NCBI RefSeq assembly: GCF_002843355.2
Contig: NZ_PJAI02000008.1
Coordinates: 1-64,000, forward strand
Reading direction: 5' to 3'
Length of the DNA stretch: 64,000 bases
Source of the DNA: Colwellia echini
GTDB lineage: Bacteria; Pseudomonadota; Gammaproteobacteria; Enterobacterales; Alteromonadaceae
Below the pieces are notes generated by a model. It was given only the letters and a program-made list of their open reading frames with translations. It was not told the DNA's origin and searched no databases. The position numbers and the translations under genes were made by a program. How positions within the stretch are numbered: the stretch's first letter is position 1; each line of letters starts with the position of its first letter. Positions 37,092 to 45,771 of this stretch are shown piece by piece.

Positions 37092-38726
37092 ATGGATTTC
37101 TTACGAAAGTTTAGCATACAACAAAGATTAACTATGCTTGCAGCATTGCTTGTCATCGGCCTTATCGTACTCGATACCATGAGTTTATCTGAAGAATATA
37201 AAACAATGTTTGAGCAGAAAAAACAAACCACTCAAGAATTGGTTGATACTGCTTATGGCGTAATTGAACACCATTATACTTTACAACAAACGGGCGAACT
37301 CAGCGAAAGCGAAGCGCAACAGCGAGCATTAAGTATTATTGCTGCTATGCGTTACGACACTAGTAATTATTTTTGGGTGAATGATTTTGCACCTAATATG
37401 GTTATGCATCCAATCAAGCCACAGCTTAACGGTAAAGATATCGCTGATTTTAAAGATCCTGACGGTAAACGTTTATTTGTCGAAATGGTTAAAGTAACCA
37501 AAGCGCAAGGCGAAGGTTATGTTTATTACAAATGGGCCAAAGCCGGATTTGATAAACCTATAGATAAAATTAGTTTTGTAAAGGGCTTCAAGCCTTGGCA
37601 ATGGATTATTGGCTCAGGTACATACTTAGATGATATTGACGCAACTTTTGCCAAACAGCGTAATCTAATAATAATTAACAGTATTATCATTGCGTTAATC
37701 ATTATTGCTTTAAGCTACTTCATTGGTAAAAGTATTTTGCAACCTACCCGCTCTGCTGCTGAATTAATGAAAGATATTGCTGAAGGTGAAGGCGATCTTA
37801 CCCGTTCTTTAGATGCAACAGGCCAAGATGAAATTTCTCAGCTTTCTGGGTACTTCAATGATTTCACCAATAAAATCCGTCAATTATTACAAGACGTCGC
37901 CGATAATACTAAACAAGTATTAGAACATTCTGAAGCCGTTGACGGAGCAAGTATCACAGTACAATCGTTAATACAAAGTCAAAACGATATTACTGCCCAG
38001 GTTGCCACAGCAATGGAACAAATGACCTCACAAATAAAAGAAGTCAGCGATAATGCAAACTCGGCCGAACAAGCCGCAAACGATGCGAGAAATAACACTT
38101 CAGAAGGTAAAAAAATTATCTCTCATACCATTACTCAAATGCAATCATTATCAACAAACATTGACGATGTCAGCAAAGTAGTTGCTAGCTTAGCTTCTGA
38201 AAGTGACAACATTGGTTCTGTGCTTGATGTGATAAGAGGTATTGCTGAACAAACTAATTTATTAGCACTTAATGCAGCTATTGAAGCCGCTCGAGCTGGC
38301 GAGCAAGGTCGAGGCTTTGCAGTTGTTGCCGATGAAGTACGAACATTAGCTAATAGAACAGAACAAAGTACTAATGAAATTCAGCAAATGATTCAAAAAT
38401 TACAAGCAGGCGCACAAGAAGCTGTTTCAGCCGTTAAACTGAGTCAAAACATTTCAGAACAAACCGTAGAGCAAACCGCGAAGGCTGATGATTCACTATC
38501 TGAAATAGACAGATTAATGGAAGTGATTTCTGATATGAATACACAAATTGCTAGAGCAACGGAACAACAAAGCCAAGCAGCTGATGAAATAAACTTACGC
38601 ATTAATGATTTAGCAGGAATGACTGACGAGTCACTAGCAACTACAGAAATACTAGGTGACACTAGCCAACAGTTAAAAGTTAGTAGTCACGGTATGTCTG
38701 AAGTAGTTGGTAGATTTAAAATATAG
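37092..38726 (+). CDS. methyl-accepting chemotaxis protein with single Cache domain
   Basis: The 544-residue receptor has a first membrane helix (about 11-29) and a periplasmic sCache_2-type domain (about 35-190) with [16 protein letters not shown] and the [11 protein letters not shown]-like [15 protein letters not shown] block. A second helix (about 193-213), HAMP (215-265) and the cytoplasmic signalling domain follow, with the hairpin tip [32 protein letters not shown]. Cache domains of this kind often bind small carboxylates. No che genes lie nearby. A weak hairpin at 38772-38793 may terminate it. Confidence 0.93.
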   Translation: MDFLRKFSIQQRLTMLAALLVIGLIVLDTMSLSEEYKTMFEQKKQTTQELVDTAYGVIEHHYTLQQTGELSESEAQQRALSIIAAMRYDTSNYFWVNDFAPNMVMHPIKPQLNGKDIADFKDPDGKRLFVEMVKVTKAQGEGYVYYKWAKAGFDKPIDKISFVKGFKPWQWIIGSGTYLDDIDATFAKQRNLIIINSIIIALIIIALSYFIGKSILQPTRSAAELMKDIAEGEGDLTRSLDATGQDEISQLSGYFNDFTNKIRQLLQDVADNTKQVLEHSEAVDGASITVQSLIQSQNDITAQVATAMEQMTSQIKEVSDNANSAEQAANDARNNTSEGKKIISHTITQMQSLSTNIDDVSKVVASLASESDNIGSVLDVIRGIAEQTNLLALNAAIEAARAGEQGRGFAVVADEVRTLANRTEQSTNEIQQMIQKLQAGAQEAVSAVKLSQNISEQTVEQTAKADDSLSEIDRLMEVISDMNTQIARATEQQSQAADEINLRINDLAGMTDESLATTEILGDTSQQLKVSSHGMSEVVGRFKI

Positions 38727-38832
38727 TTTTTTAACTTAAATATCAAGGTTCTAAAGATCAATTGCCTAAATACCAACTACCTTGGTAAGTGGTGTATTTT
38801 ATACGCAAGGAAAATAGCCAAATACAAGGCAT

Positions 38833-38868
38833 AAAAAAGCCAGTAACATCGTTAAGATATTACTGGCT
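38833..38868 (-). terminator. terminator of the candidate small RNA
   Basis: On the minus strand AGCCAGTAA and TTACTGGCT form a perfect 9-bp stem with a 13-nt loop, followed by a run of six T. On the plus strand no T-run follows, so it serves the minus-strand transcript. Confidence 0.88.
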
Positions 38869-39100
38869 ACATCATCAAAAGTATAAATAAAATAGGATGA
38901 GGCAGTCACTCAGTGGTTATGCGTCCTGAAACATAACCACCAAGCTCCTTGTTTACTGTTACCTATCAGTGAGAGAGCATTCACCGTCAAAGTAATACAG
39001 TAAATGGTACTTAATAGTTATGTGTCCTGAAGCATAGCTACTAAGTGCCTTTCCTTAACGTTACTTATTTAGTGAGAGAGCATTCACTGCCTAAGCAACG
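38833..39100 (-). ncRNA. candidate Fur-regulated small RNA with a duplicated module
   Basis: This stretch between convergent genes has every part of a small RNA gene on the minus strand: a promoter, a Fur box, a transcript of about 268 nt and a strong terminator. The transcript holds two copies, 103 nt apart, of a module with GTGAATGCTCTCTCAC (39072-39087 and 38969-38984) and a hairpin with loop YTTCAGGACR (39012-39043 and 38913-38940). Stem bases differ between copies while pairing is mostly kept, including G-T pairs. CAGGAC in a hairpin loop resembles CsrA-binding sites of CsrB-type RNAs. No long ORF exists. Function is inferred, possibly iron-sparing or CsrA-titrating. Confidence 0.68.
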
Positions 39101-39102
39101 GA

Positions 39103-39135
39103 ATAAATGATAATCATTCTCATTACGATAGTCAA
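39103..39135 (-). promoter_or_regulatory. promoter with overlapping Fur box for the candidate small RNA
   Basis: On the minus strand TTGACT (39130-39135), a spacer of exactly 17 bp and TATCAT (39107-39112) form a good sigma70 promoter. The plus-strand segment 39103-39121 matches the 19-bp Fur consensus at 15 positions, with the core AATGATAATCATT. It covers the -10 and part of the spacer, so iron-loaded Fur would repress. Confidence 0.78.
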
Positions 39136-39207
39136 CACTATTTATGCAATTAATTTAAAATAATTGATTTTTATTTAATCAGTCCTTTTGAGTGTAGTTT
39201 CTCGTGC

Positions 39208-39267
39208 TTATACCCGTTACCATTCAAGATGCAGGTTTCAGAGTGCTTTGAATGATAATGGGTATAA
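39208..39267. repeat. 60-bp hairpin repeat at the 3' end of tex
   Basis: TTATACCCGTTACCATTCAAG (39208-39228) pairs with the segment ending GATAATGGGTATAA (39246-39267), with G-T pairs. Part of one arm recurs near 12140-12165, so it seems to be a dispersed palindromic repeat. It may act as the tex terminator or block 3' decay. Confidence 0.65.
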
Positions 39268-39268
39268 A

Positions 39269-41638
39269 CTACTTCTTCAATTTCGCAAAAGCATCGGCAA
39301 AGGCATTACCCATAGCAGCGTTATCTACTTTTTTAGGTTTAGCTTGTGATACTGGCTTTCTTTGGTTGTTATGCGTGTTTTTAGGTTGTGCTTTAACTGC
39401 AGAATTAGACTTAACATTAGCCGGCTTACTCACCGCGACACTTACTTCGTCATTTAAACGCATGGTTAAACTAATGCGTTTACGGGCAGGATCAACCTCA
39501 ACTACTTTTACTTTAACAATATCGCCGGCTTTAACCACTTCACGCGGATCGCTAACAAACTTGTCAGTAATTGAAGAAATATGCACTAACCCGTCTTGAT
39601 GCACACCAATATCAACAAATGCACCAAAGTTAGCGACGTTAGATACCACACCTTCAAGGATCATACCTGGCGTTAAATCTGCCATGGTAGTAACGCCATC
39701 AGCAAAACTGGCTGTTTTAAACTCAGGACGTGGATCTCGACTTGGCTTAGCTAGCTCTTTAATAATCTCTTTAATAGTAATTTCACCCACATTAGCGTCA
39801 ATTAACTGTGAAATATCGAGTGAATTTAATTGTTCGCTATTGTTAAGTACACTATTAACATCAAGCTTTAGTTGGCTAATAATTTTTTCTACCACAGGGT
39901 AACTTTCAGGGTGTAATGCCGACTGATCTAACGGGTTATCGCCGTCTGTAATACGTAAAAAACCTGCGGCTTGTTCAAAGGCTTTTGGACCTAAACGCGC
40001 CACTTTTTTCAGTTGTTTACGATTAACAAAGCGCCCTTCGCTATCTCTATAGGCAACAATGTTGTTTGCCATAGTTTTGTTTAAACCTGAAACACGTGTT
40101 AATAAAGCAGCGGATGCACTGTTTAAATCAACGCCCACACCATTTACACAATCTTCAACTACATCATCAAGAGTTTTACTCAATTGGCTTTGGCTAACAT
40201 CGTGCTGATATTGACCAACACCAATCGCTTTCGGGTCAATTTTTACCAACTCAGCTAATGGGTCTTGTAAGCGTCTAGCAATAGATACTGCGCCTCGAAG
40301 TGATACATCTAAATCAGGAAATTCATTAGCGGCAAATTCAGAGGCAGAATACACCGAAGCGCCTGCTTCACTAACAATCATCTTAGTTAACTTAATTTTA
40401 CTTTCTTCGGCTTTAAAACTTTGAATAACCTCGGCAACTAGTTGATCACTTTCACGCGAGCCCGTGCCATTTCCAATAGCAACTAATTCAACTTTAAACT
40501 GACGACAAACATTCACTAAAGTACGAATTGATTTTTCCCAGTGGTTTTGTGGCGCATGTGGGAAAATAGTGGCGGTATGCAATAATTTTCCTTGGCCATC
40601 AACCACAGCAATTTTACAACCCGTACGTAAGCCTGGATCTAAACCTAAAGTTACCAATGCACCGGCAGGAGCTGCCATTAATAAATCAGCAAGGTTATTA
40701 GAGAAAACATCAATAGCTTGTGTTTCGGCTTGTTCGCGTAAACTCGTTACTAATTCAGTAGTTAAGCTAATATTTAGTTTGGCTTTCCACGTTAGCTGCA
40801 CGGTTTTGGTTAAAAAATCCGCTGCGGCTTGTTTACTGCCAGCTGAAAGACAGCGTAACGTTAGGTGCTCAATAATAATATGTTCCGCACTACTAAAAGT
40901 CGTTGTTTCTTGACCTGGATCTACATCAATACTCAGCTGTAAATAACCTTCGTTTTTACCACGTAACATGGCAAGCATACGATGCGATGGTACCGTTTTT
41001 AACTTTTCACTATGGGCAAAGTAATCGCGAAATTTAGCGCCTGCTTTGTCTTGGCCTTTTACCACTTTACTGGTTAAATGCGCTTGTTTAAGCATGTGAT
41101 TACGTAATTTAGCGAGTAAGCTAGCATCTTCACTAAAGCGCTCAGCTAAAATATAACTAGCCCCTTCAAGTACAGATTTTTCATCAGCAAAACCTTCAGC
41201 AGCATTAATATAATCTTTAGCTTCTGCTTCAGGGTTTAGTTGCCAATTATTAAATAATTTATTGGCTAATGGCTCTATACCTGCTTCACAGGCTATTTTA
41301 CCTTTAGTGCGACGTTTAGGTTTATAGGGTAAATATAAATCTTCTAAACTAGTTTTGTTATCGGCTTGGGTAATTAATCGCTCAAGTTCAGGCGTTAATT
41401 TATCTTGCTGTTTTATACTGGTTAGAATCACTTGGCGGCGATCGGCTAATTCACGTAAATAACTTAAACGCTGCGCTAAGTGACGTAAATGACCGTCATC
41501 TAAACCTTGCGTAGCTTCTTTACGGTAACGGGCAATAAATGGCACGGTAGAGCCATCATCAAGTAGGGAAATAGCGGCATTAACTTGTACCGCGTTAACA
41601 TTGAGTTCTTGAGCAATTTGTTCGGCAATCGTTAACAT
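39269..41638 (-). CDS. tex: Tex/YhgF family RNA-binding transcription accessory protein
   Basis: The 789-residue protein has the Tex layout: helical N-terminus with [17 protein letters not shown], a YqgF-like core ([24 protein letters not shown], about 330), helix-hairpin-helix repeats ([30 protein letters not shown]), and a C-terminal S1 RNA-binding domain ([31 protein letters not shown], about 655-725). A Lys/Asn-rich tail follows. Tex binds nucleic acid and affects transcription in several bacteria, with its precise role still unclear. Confidence 0.95.
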   Translation of the reverse strand: MLTIAEQIAQELNVNAVQVNAAISLLDDGSTVPFIARYRKEATQGLDDGHLRHLAQRLSYLRELADRRQVILTSIKQQDKLTPELERLITQADNKTSLEDLYLPYKPKRRTKGKIACEAGIEPLANKLFNNWQLNPEAEAKDYINAAEGFADEKSVLEGASYILAERFSEDASLLAKLRNHMLKQAHLTSKVVKGQDKAGAKFRDYFAHSEKLKTVPSHRMLAMLRGKNEGYLQLSIDVDPGQETTTFSSAEHIIIEHLTLRCLSAGSKQAAADFLTKTVQLTWKAKLNISLTTELVTSLREQAETQAIDVFSNNLADLLMAAPAGALVTLGLDPGLRTGCKIAVVDGQGKLLHTATIFPHAPQNHWEKSIRTLVNVCRQFKVELVAIGNGTGSRESDQLVAEVIQSFKAEESKIKLTKMIVSEAGASVYSASEFAANEFPDLDVSLRGAVSIARRLQDPLAELVKIDPKAIGVGQYQHDVSQSQLSKTLDDVVEDCVNGVGVDLNSASAALLTRVSGLNKTMANNIVAYRDSEGRFVNRKQLKKVARLGPKAFEQAAGFLRITDGDNPLDQSALHPESYPVVEKIISQLKLDVNSVLNNSEQLNSLDISQLIDANVGEITIKEIIKELAKPSRDPRPEFKTASFADGVTTMADLTPGMILEGVVSNVANFGAFVDIGVHQDGLVHISSITDKFVSDPREVVKAGDIVKVKVVEVDPARKRISLTMRLNDEVSVAVSKPANVKSNSAVKAQPKNTHNNQRKPVSQAKPKKVDNAAMGNAFADAFAKLKK

Positions 41639-41764
41639 TTAAAGGCAGTTCCAGCAGGATAATATGTTGGCGACATAATAACAGAACTCTGTTTTGAGGA
41701 AAATGATAGTGTTCGATTCACTCAAAAAGGATTCCGCAAATGGGTGTTATATACCCTTTACCTA

Positions 41765-43054
41765 TTAACCTTTCTCGATATAATTTACAGTATTACCGCC
41801 TGATGTCTTTGCTTCGTATACTGCTTGATCTGCCAATTCAAATAATGTTTTATAATCATGGCTACCTTGCTCTGTTGAACTGACACCAAAACTAGCTGCA
41901 GCAAAAACGGTTTTTCTCACGGTTTCAATATTTTGGATTTTATCGCATAGCTCGTTTGCTTTAATTATGGCTTGTGCCTGAGAGCAATGCGGTAACACCA
42001 CTAAAAACTCATCGCCACCTAAACGAACAGCAATATCTTCTACACGACAATTGTTTTTTAGTACGTCTGCAATTTTAACTAATACTTCATCGCCTTGATC
42101 ATGCCCAAAAGTATCATTGATAAACTTAAACTTATCGAGATCGATCATCAGAATACTTAATTGGTATTTATGCCGCTTTGCTAAGCCAAGTGCTTTATCA
42201 ATAAAGCTATTAAGAAAATGCCTGTTATATAACCCGGTTAATTGATCGGTCATCGCTAACTGCTCTAACGCTTGCTGCTGACTAACAATTTTCAAATACA
42301 ATTGTCTTGCAGTAATAAGGTTTTTCACCCTAACTGCTAGCTCAGCTTGCAATACTGGTTTGGCAATAAAATCATTCGAACCGACTTTTAAAGCGCTAAT
42401 TCGATCACTGGTGTTAGCTGTTGCGGATAGGGACAATATTGGCGTCGAACTTTTCTCATCATCTCGCTTTCTTATTTCTTTTATCATATCTATGCCATTT
42501 TTGTGGCCTGACAAAGCAATATCGAGTAGTACTAAGTCGTACATATTGTTATCAAATAAGTCCAAGCCTTCTTCAGCAGAATTACAATGTTCAAAGGTCA
42601 AACCCATTTGTTGAATAATATCCATGGTCATATTGGCTACCGTAAGATGATCTTCAATATACAAAATGTGCCCCATCACTTTATAAGCACTAATATCGTA
42701 ATGACTTAACATGACTAAGATACTTTTAAACTGACTTAGTTTATTACGTTGGCAAATATAATTAATGGCAGGGGTTTTCATGTCTATAAGTTTTGCTTCC
42801 TCTTGCTCACCTGTCATCACAATAATCACTGCATCTGAATATTGCTCCATCGCCCTAATTTTTTCGGCAAGAATGGTTGCTTTAGTATCTGTTAACACCA
42901 TCGCAATAATAATTATATTAACTTCAGCTTGAGCGAGCGCTTTTAACGCCTCTTCTCCAGTAGTTACTATATCGTGACTTATAGAGAAGCCATTTAAAAA
43001 TTCATTAATGAGTAATTGATGCGTTCTTGAGGGTTCAACAACTAATGCCTTCAT
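41765..43054 (-). CDS. PleD-like diguanylate cyclase with two receiver domains, the first degenerate
   Basis: The 429-residue protein reads REC1 (about 1-115), REC2 (125-245), GGDEF (265-427). REC2 keeps the acidic pair (YIEDH) and the phosphorylatable Asp in YDLVLLDIAL. REC1 has VVEPS and IIIIAMVLTD, so the phosphate-accepting Asp is replaced by Ala. The cyclase keeps VRLGGDEF and an RVED inhibition site five residues before it. It would make c-di-GMP upon phosphorylation of REC2, with REC1 as a non-phosphorylated adaptor as in PleD. No histidine kinase gene is adjacent. Confidence 0.92.
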   Translation of the reverse strand: MKALVVEPSRTHQLLINEFLNGFSISHDIVTTGEEALKALAQAEVNIIIIAMVLTDTKATILAEKIRAMEQYSDAVIIVMTGEQEEAKLIDMKTPAINYICQRNKLSQFKSILVMLSHYDISAYKVMGHILYIEDHLTVANMTMDIIQQMGLTFEHCNSAEEGLDLFDNNMYDLVLLDIALSGHKNGIDMIKEIRKRDDEKSSTPILSLSATANTSDRISALKVGSNDFIAKPVLQAELAVRVKNLITARQLYLKIVSQQQALEQLAMTDQLTGLYNRHFLNSFIDKALGLAKRHKYQLSILMIDLDKFKFINDTFGHDQGDEVLVKIADVLKNNCRVEDIAVRLGGDEFLVVLPHCSQAQAIIKANELCDKIQNIETVRKTVFAAASFGVSSTEQGSHDYKTLFELADQAVYEAKTSGGNTVNYIEKG

Positions 43055-43191
43055 TTAATATCCTATTAATAAAAATAATTCATATTACAGTATGGTAGCT
43101 GATTATTAGATATACCAATAAGACTACCAATTTTGATATTATGCATCGCCTTTAATTTCTAACCGAAACATTTCGATTCACTCAACAATAC

Positions 43192-43684
43192 TTACTCATA
43201 CAAATACTTTTGAAAGCCAATAAAGGTATCTCTAATCGCCATAGGTGAGCCGAACTCTGCTGCTGCATCGCTTATCGTATTGTATTTAAGTTCAACCAAG
43301 CTTCTCATTTTTTTGGCTGCCAACTCTTGCACGCCGTCTTCTATGTATTTTTCTAAAATGAAGTCGATAAACTCAACTTGCTTATAAGTGAATTCCTTGT
43401 GTATACCTTTCTTAGCGGTTGTTACACGTTCTTTACGTGTGTGTGTTTCTCTTGCATAGGCTACGTAGGCTAATAGGTCGTATACATCACTGTCTTTGGC
43501 GTCGATGATCGTTTTCATAGGTTTCCATCATCATTTCAGCCTCGATCGACTTGGTAAATTCAAGGTCGTCTAGGTACTTTAAAAATAACATCCAAGAAGA
43601 TTGCTCGGTGTAATCTAGCTCAGAGGAGCAACCTGCGTCTTTGTGGAAAATGTCGCCGACGTTTTTAAATACTTGTTCAAACAT
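43192..43684 (-). pseudogene. remnant of a type I restriction-modification locus (hsdM start joined to hsdR end)
   Basis: Two overlapping fragments in different frames were found. The first (43684-43487) begins MFEQVFKNVGDIFHKDAG and contains SSWMLFLKYLDDLEF, the N-terminal start of an HsdM methyltransferase, with a normal AAGGAC ribosome site. The second (43518-43192) reads DVYDLLAYVAYARETHTRKERV, FTYKQVEFIDFIL and ends IRDTFIGFQKYLYE, the C-terminal end of an HsdR subunit. Everything between, including hsdS, is missing. The simplest reading is one deletion from early hsdM to late hsdR. No activity is expected. Confidence 0.82.
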
Positions 43685-43826
43685 ATTGGTAAAGTCCTTG
43701 CTTGCTATTGAGTTATAATGGTTAAAAATGAAGGCGACTCAATAGTATTTTGTTATTTCATTAATAATTAAGGTTAATATACCTTAGTTATTGTATTTAT
43801 TTGATTTAAATAAGTTAAATACGAGG

Positions 43827-44300
43827 CTAAATTAAATAATCAATCTTATTTATAAACCACTCTTTTTTCCCTGAAGGTGTGCTTACATAAAATTCATCAT
43901 CAACTTCTTTTTTTATCATCGCTCTCGCCATCGGAGAATCAATCGAGATAAAGTCTTTGGTGTTATAAATTTCATCCGGGCCAACAATCTTAAAGCTTAG
44001 GATATCACCCTCTTCATTTTCAATTTCCACCGTCGCACCAAAAAATACCTTGCCGTCTTGTTGAGGTGAATAATCTATAACTTTGAGCTCTTCTAAACGT
44101 TTTCTTAAGTATCTAACTCGCCTATCTATTTCTCTTAATACCCGCTTATTAAAAGTGTAATCACCGTTCTCAGATCTATCACCTAAGCTGGCAGCCCAAC
44201 TAACAATAGCGGTTATTTTGGGTCTTTTATCACGCCAGAGATAATCTAATTCTTTTTGTAGTTCTTTATATCCAGCACGTGTTATCAAATTACTTTTCAA
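43827..44300 (-). CDS. greB: transcription elongation factor GreB
   Basis: The 157-residue protein matches E. coli GreB in length. A coiled-coil N-terminal domain has DYLWRDKRPKIT and the tip SWAASLGDRSENGDYTFNKRVLREIDRRVRYLRKR; the FKBP-like C-terminal domain ends DEFYVSTPSGKKEWFI. It rescues backtracked RNA polymerase by stimulating transcript cleavage, using the tip acidic residues. The start is TTG at 44300 behind AAGGA, giving MKSNLITRAGYKEL in register with E. coli MKTPLVTREGYEKL. A longer frame from TTG 44330 is less likely. Confidence 0.94.
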   Translation of the reverse strand: MKSNLITRAGYKELQKELDYLWRDKRPKITAIVSWAASLGDRSENGDYTFNKRVLREIDRRVRYLRKRLEELKVIDYSPQQDGKVFFGATVEIENEEGDILSFKIVGPDEIYNTKDFISIDSPMARAMIKKEVDDEFYVSTPSGKKEWFINKIDYLI

Positions 44301-44611
44301 AATATTCCTTAAAGATCTTAAATTATTCAATACGCTTGCTATAGCCCAATAGCCATAAGCGCATCTGTCTGGGTAGATTAATTATCATTAATGTAAATTA
44401 CCATACTTGACGCTGTAAACTCTTTTATTAGACACCGTATATCAATACTATGCTTGGTGGTGAATTAAACAGGGCTTGTGATAGTTATGAGTAGGCCAAA
44501 TTCATTGCTTGAAATAGACTAAATTTACCTAAGCTGTAATTTAGCTAGCTGCAATTTAATAACTAAATGTTATTATAATCTCTTTGCAAAACACAACTCT
44601 TGGATAAATAC

Positions 44612-45322
44612 GTGAACAAAAGTCTTATTACCAATATTATTGCTTTAGCGTTAACTATAGGCGGCTATATTAGCGAACAACCGATTATTTTTACCTTAGG
44701 TTTATTTGCCTTATCGGGCGCAGTAACTAACTGGCTTGCGGTACATATGTTATTTGAAAAAGTACCACTACTTTACGGTTCAGGCGTAATTCCTGCGCGA
44801 TTTGAAGAGTTTAAAGCTGCCATTCGTCATTTAATGATGGAGCAGTTTTTTACCGAACAAAATATTGATCGTTTTCTATCGGATAGCTCAGGCAAGGCAA
44901 GCACCATTAATTTAGCGCCCGTTATTGATAAAGTAGACCTTTCACCTGCTTTTGATAACTTGGTTTCGGTTATTGAAAACTCTTCATTTGGCGGCATGTT
45001 GGCTATGGTTGGTGGTAGTGCAGCATTAGAGCCTATGCGTGAACCTTTTATTGAAAAGATGAAGTTATCGATAAAAGACATTTCTGAAAGTGAGCAATTT
45101 AATACGCTATTACGCAATGAGTTAGAACAACCTAATATGATTGCTGGTATGCGCGATAAAGTTAGCGACATTATTGAAAAACGTCTTAATGAATTAACAC
45201 CGCAACTAGTAAAAGAAATAGTACAAGAAATGATTAAACAACACTTAGGTTGGTTAGTGGTGTGGGGCGGAATATTTGGTGGCGTTATTGGCGTTATTGC
45301 CGCACTATTAAATATGATGTGA
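44612..45322 (+). CDS. DUF445 family membrane protein
   Basis: The 236-residue protein starts at GTG 44612 behind TTGGATAAATAC; TTG 44600 in the same frame is an alternative. It has an N-terminal helix pair (about 2-40), the family segment AVTNWLAVHMLFEKVPLLYGSGVIPARFEEFK, a helical soluble middle, and a C-terminal helix (GWLVVWGGIFGGVIGVIAALLN). DUF445 proteins are membrane proteins of unknown function, sometimes linked to envelope or dormancy traits. It is a single gene followed by copy C of the 194-bp element. Confidence 0.85.
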   Translation: MNKSLITNIIALALTIGGYISEQPIIFTLGLFALSGAVTNWLAVHMLFEKVPLLYGSGVIPARFEEFKAAIRHLMMEQFFTEQNIDRFLSDSSGKASTINLAPVIDKVDLSPAFDNLVSVIENSSFGGMLAMVGGSAALEPMREPFIEKMKLSIKDISESEQFNTLLRNELEQPNMIAGMRDKVSDIIEKRLNELTPQLVKEIVQEMIKQHLGWLVVWGGIFGGVIGVIAALLNMM

Positions 45323-45460
45323 TTTTTAGATTAACAACATTAGTTATTCAATTAAATATTATTTTTCTGATACATATCAGTAGTCATGTACTCAATGAAG
45401 TTACCTTCTTTCAGATAGCTTTATTGAGTAGCGTTCGCTTAACCGAGCAAAAGCTATTTA

Positions 45461-45654
45461 ACCTGAATTCAGGATAAGCAAAATGCTACAACAGCTTTAA
45501 TTATCCGTATTACTGCGTTTTGATAGCTCCCAATAACCCGTTATTGGCTTCGCTTTCCCGCCTTGTACTACGAATAATTAAAACTATTGTAGATACGTGA
45601 ATACAAGTAGTTGATATTTTTATACTTTACAATTTCATTATCCCGAACTCAGGT
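45461..45654 (+). repeat. 194-bp MITE-like inverted-repeat element, copy C
   Basis: Same orientation as copy A. Left end ACCTGAATTCAGGATAA; right end is the inverse of ACCTGAGTTCGGGATAA. It is directly flanked by TATTTA at 45455-45460 and 45655-45660. The central palindrome CCAATAACCCGTTATTGG is at 45530-45547. Confidence 0.88.
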
Positions 45655-45771
45655 TATTTAATTTTTTGTACCAAGATCTTTCAAATCTAATGCCAATATG
45701 TAGTTTGTCATATTCATGTAACATTAAATCAATATAGTGACGTTTTTATTACAAACAATATTATTCGCTGT

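Noticed and set aside
38772-38793. Hairpin ACCAACTACC..GGTAAGTGGT as the chemoreceptor terminator
   Set aside because: Two mismatches and only a short T-tract leave it too weak to list as a separate feature.
39252-39599. Plus-strand frame over the tex 3' end
   Set aside because: It is a shadow of the conserved S1 domain and tail of tex.
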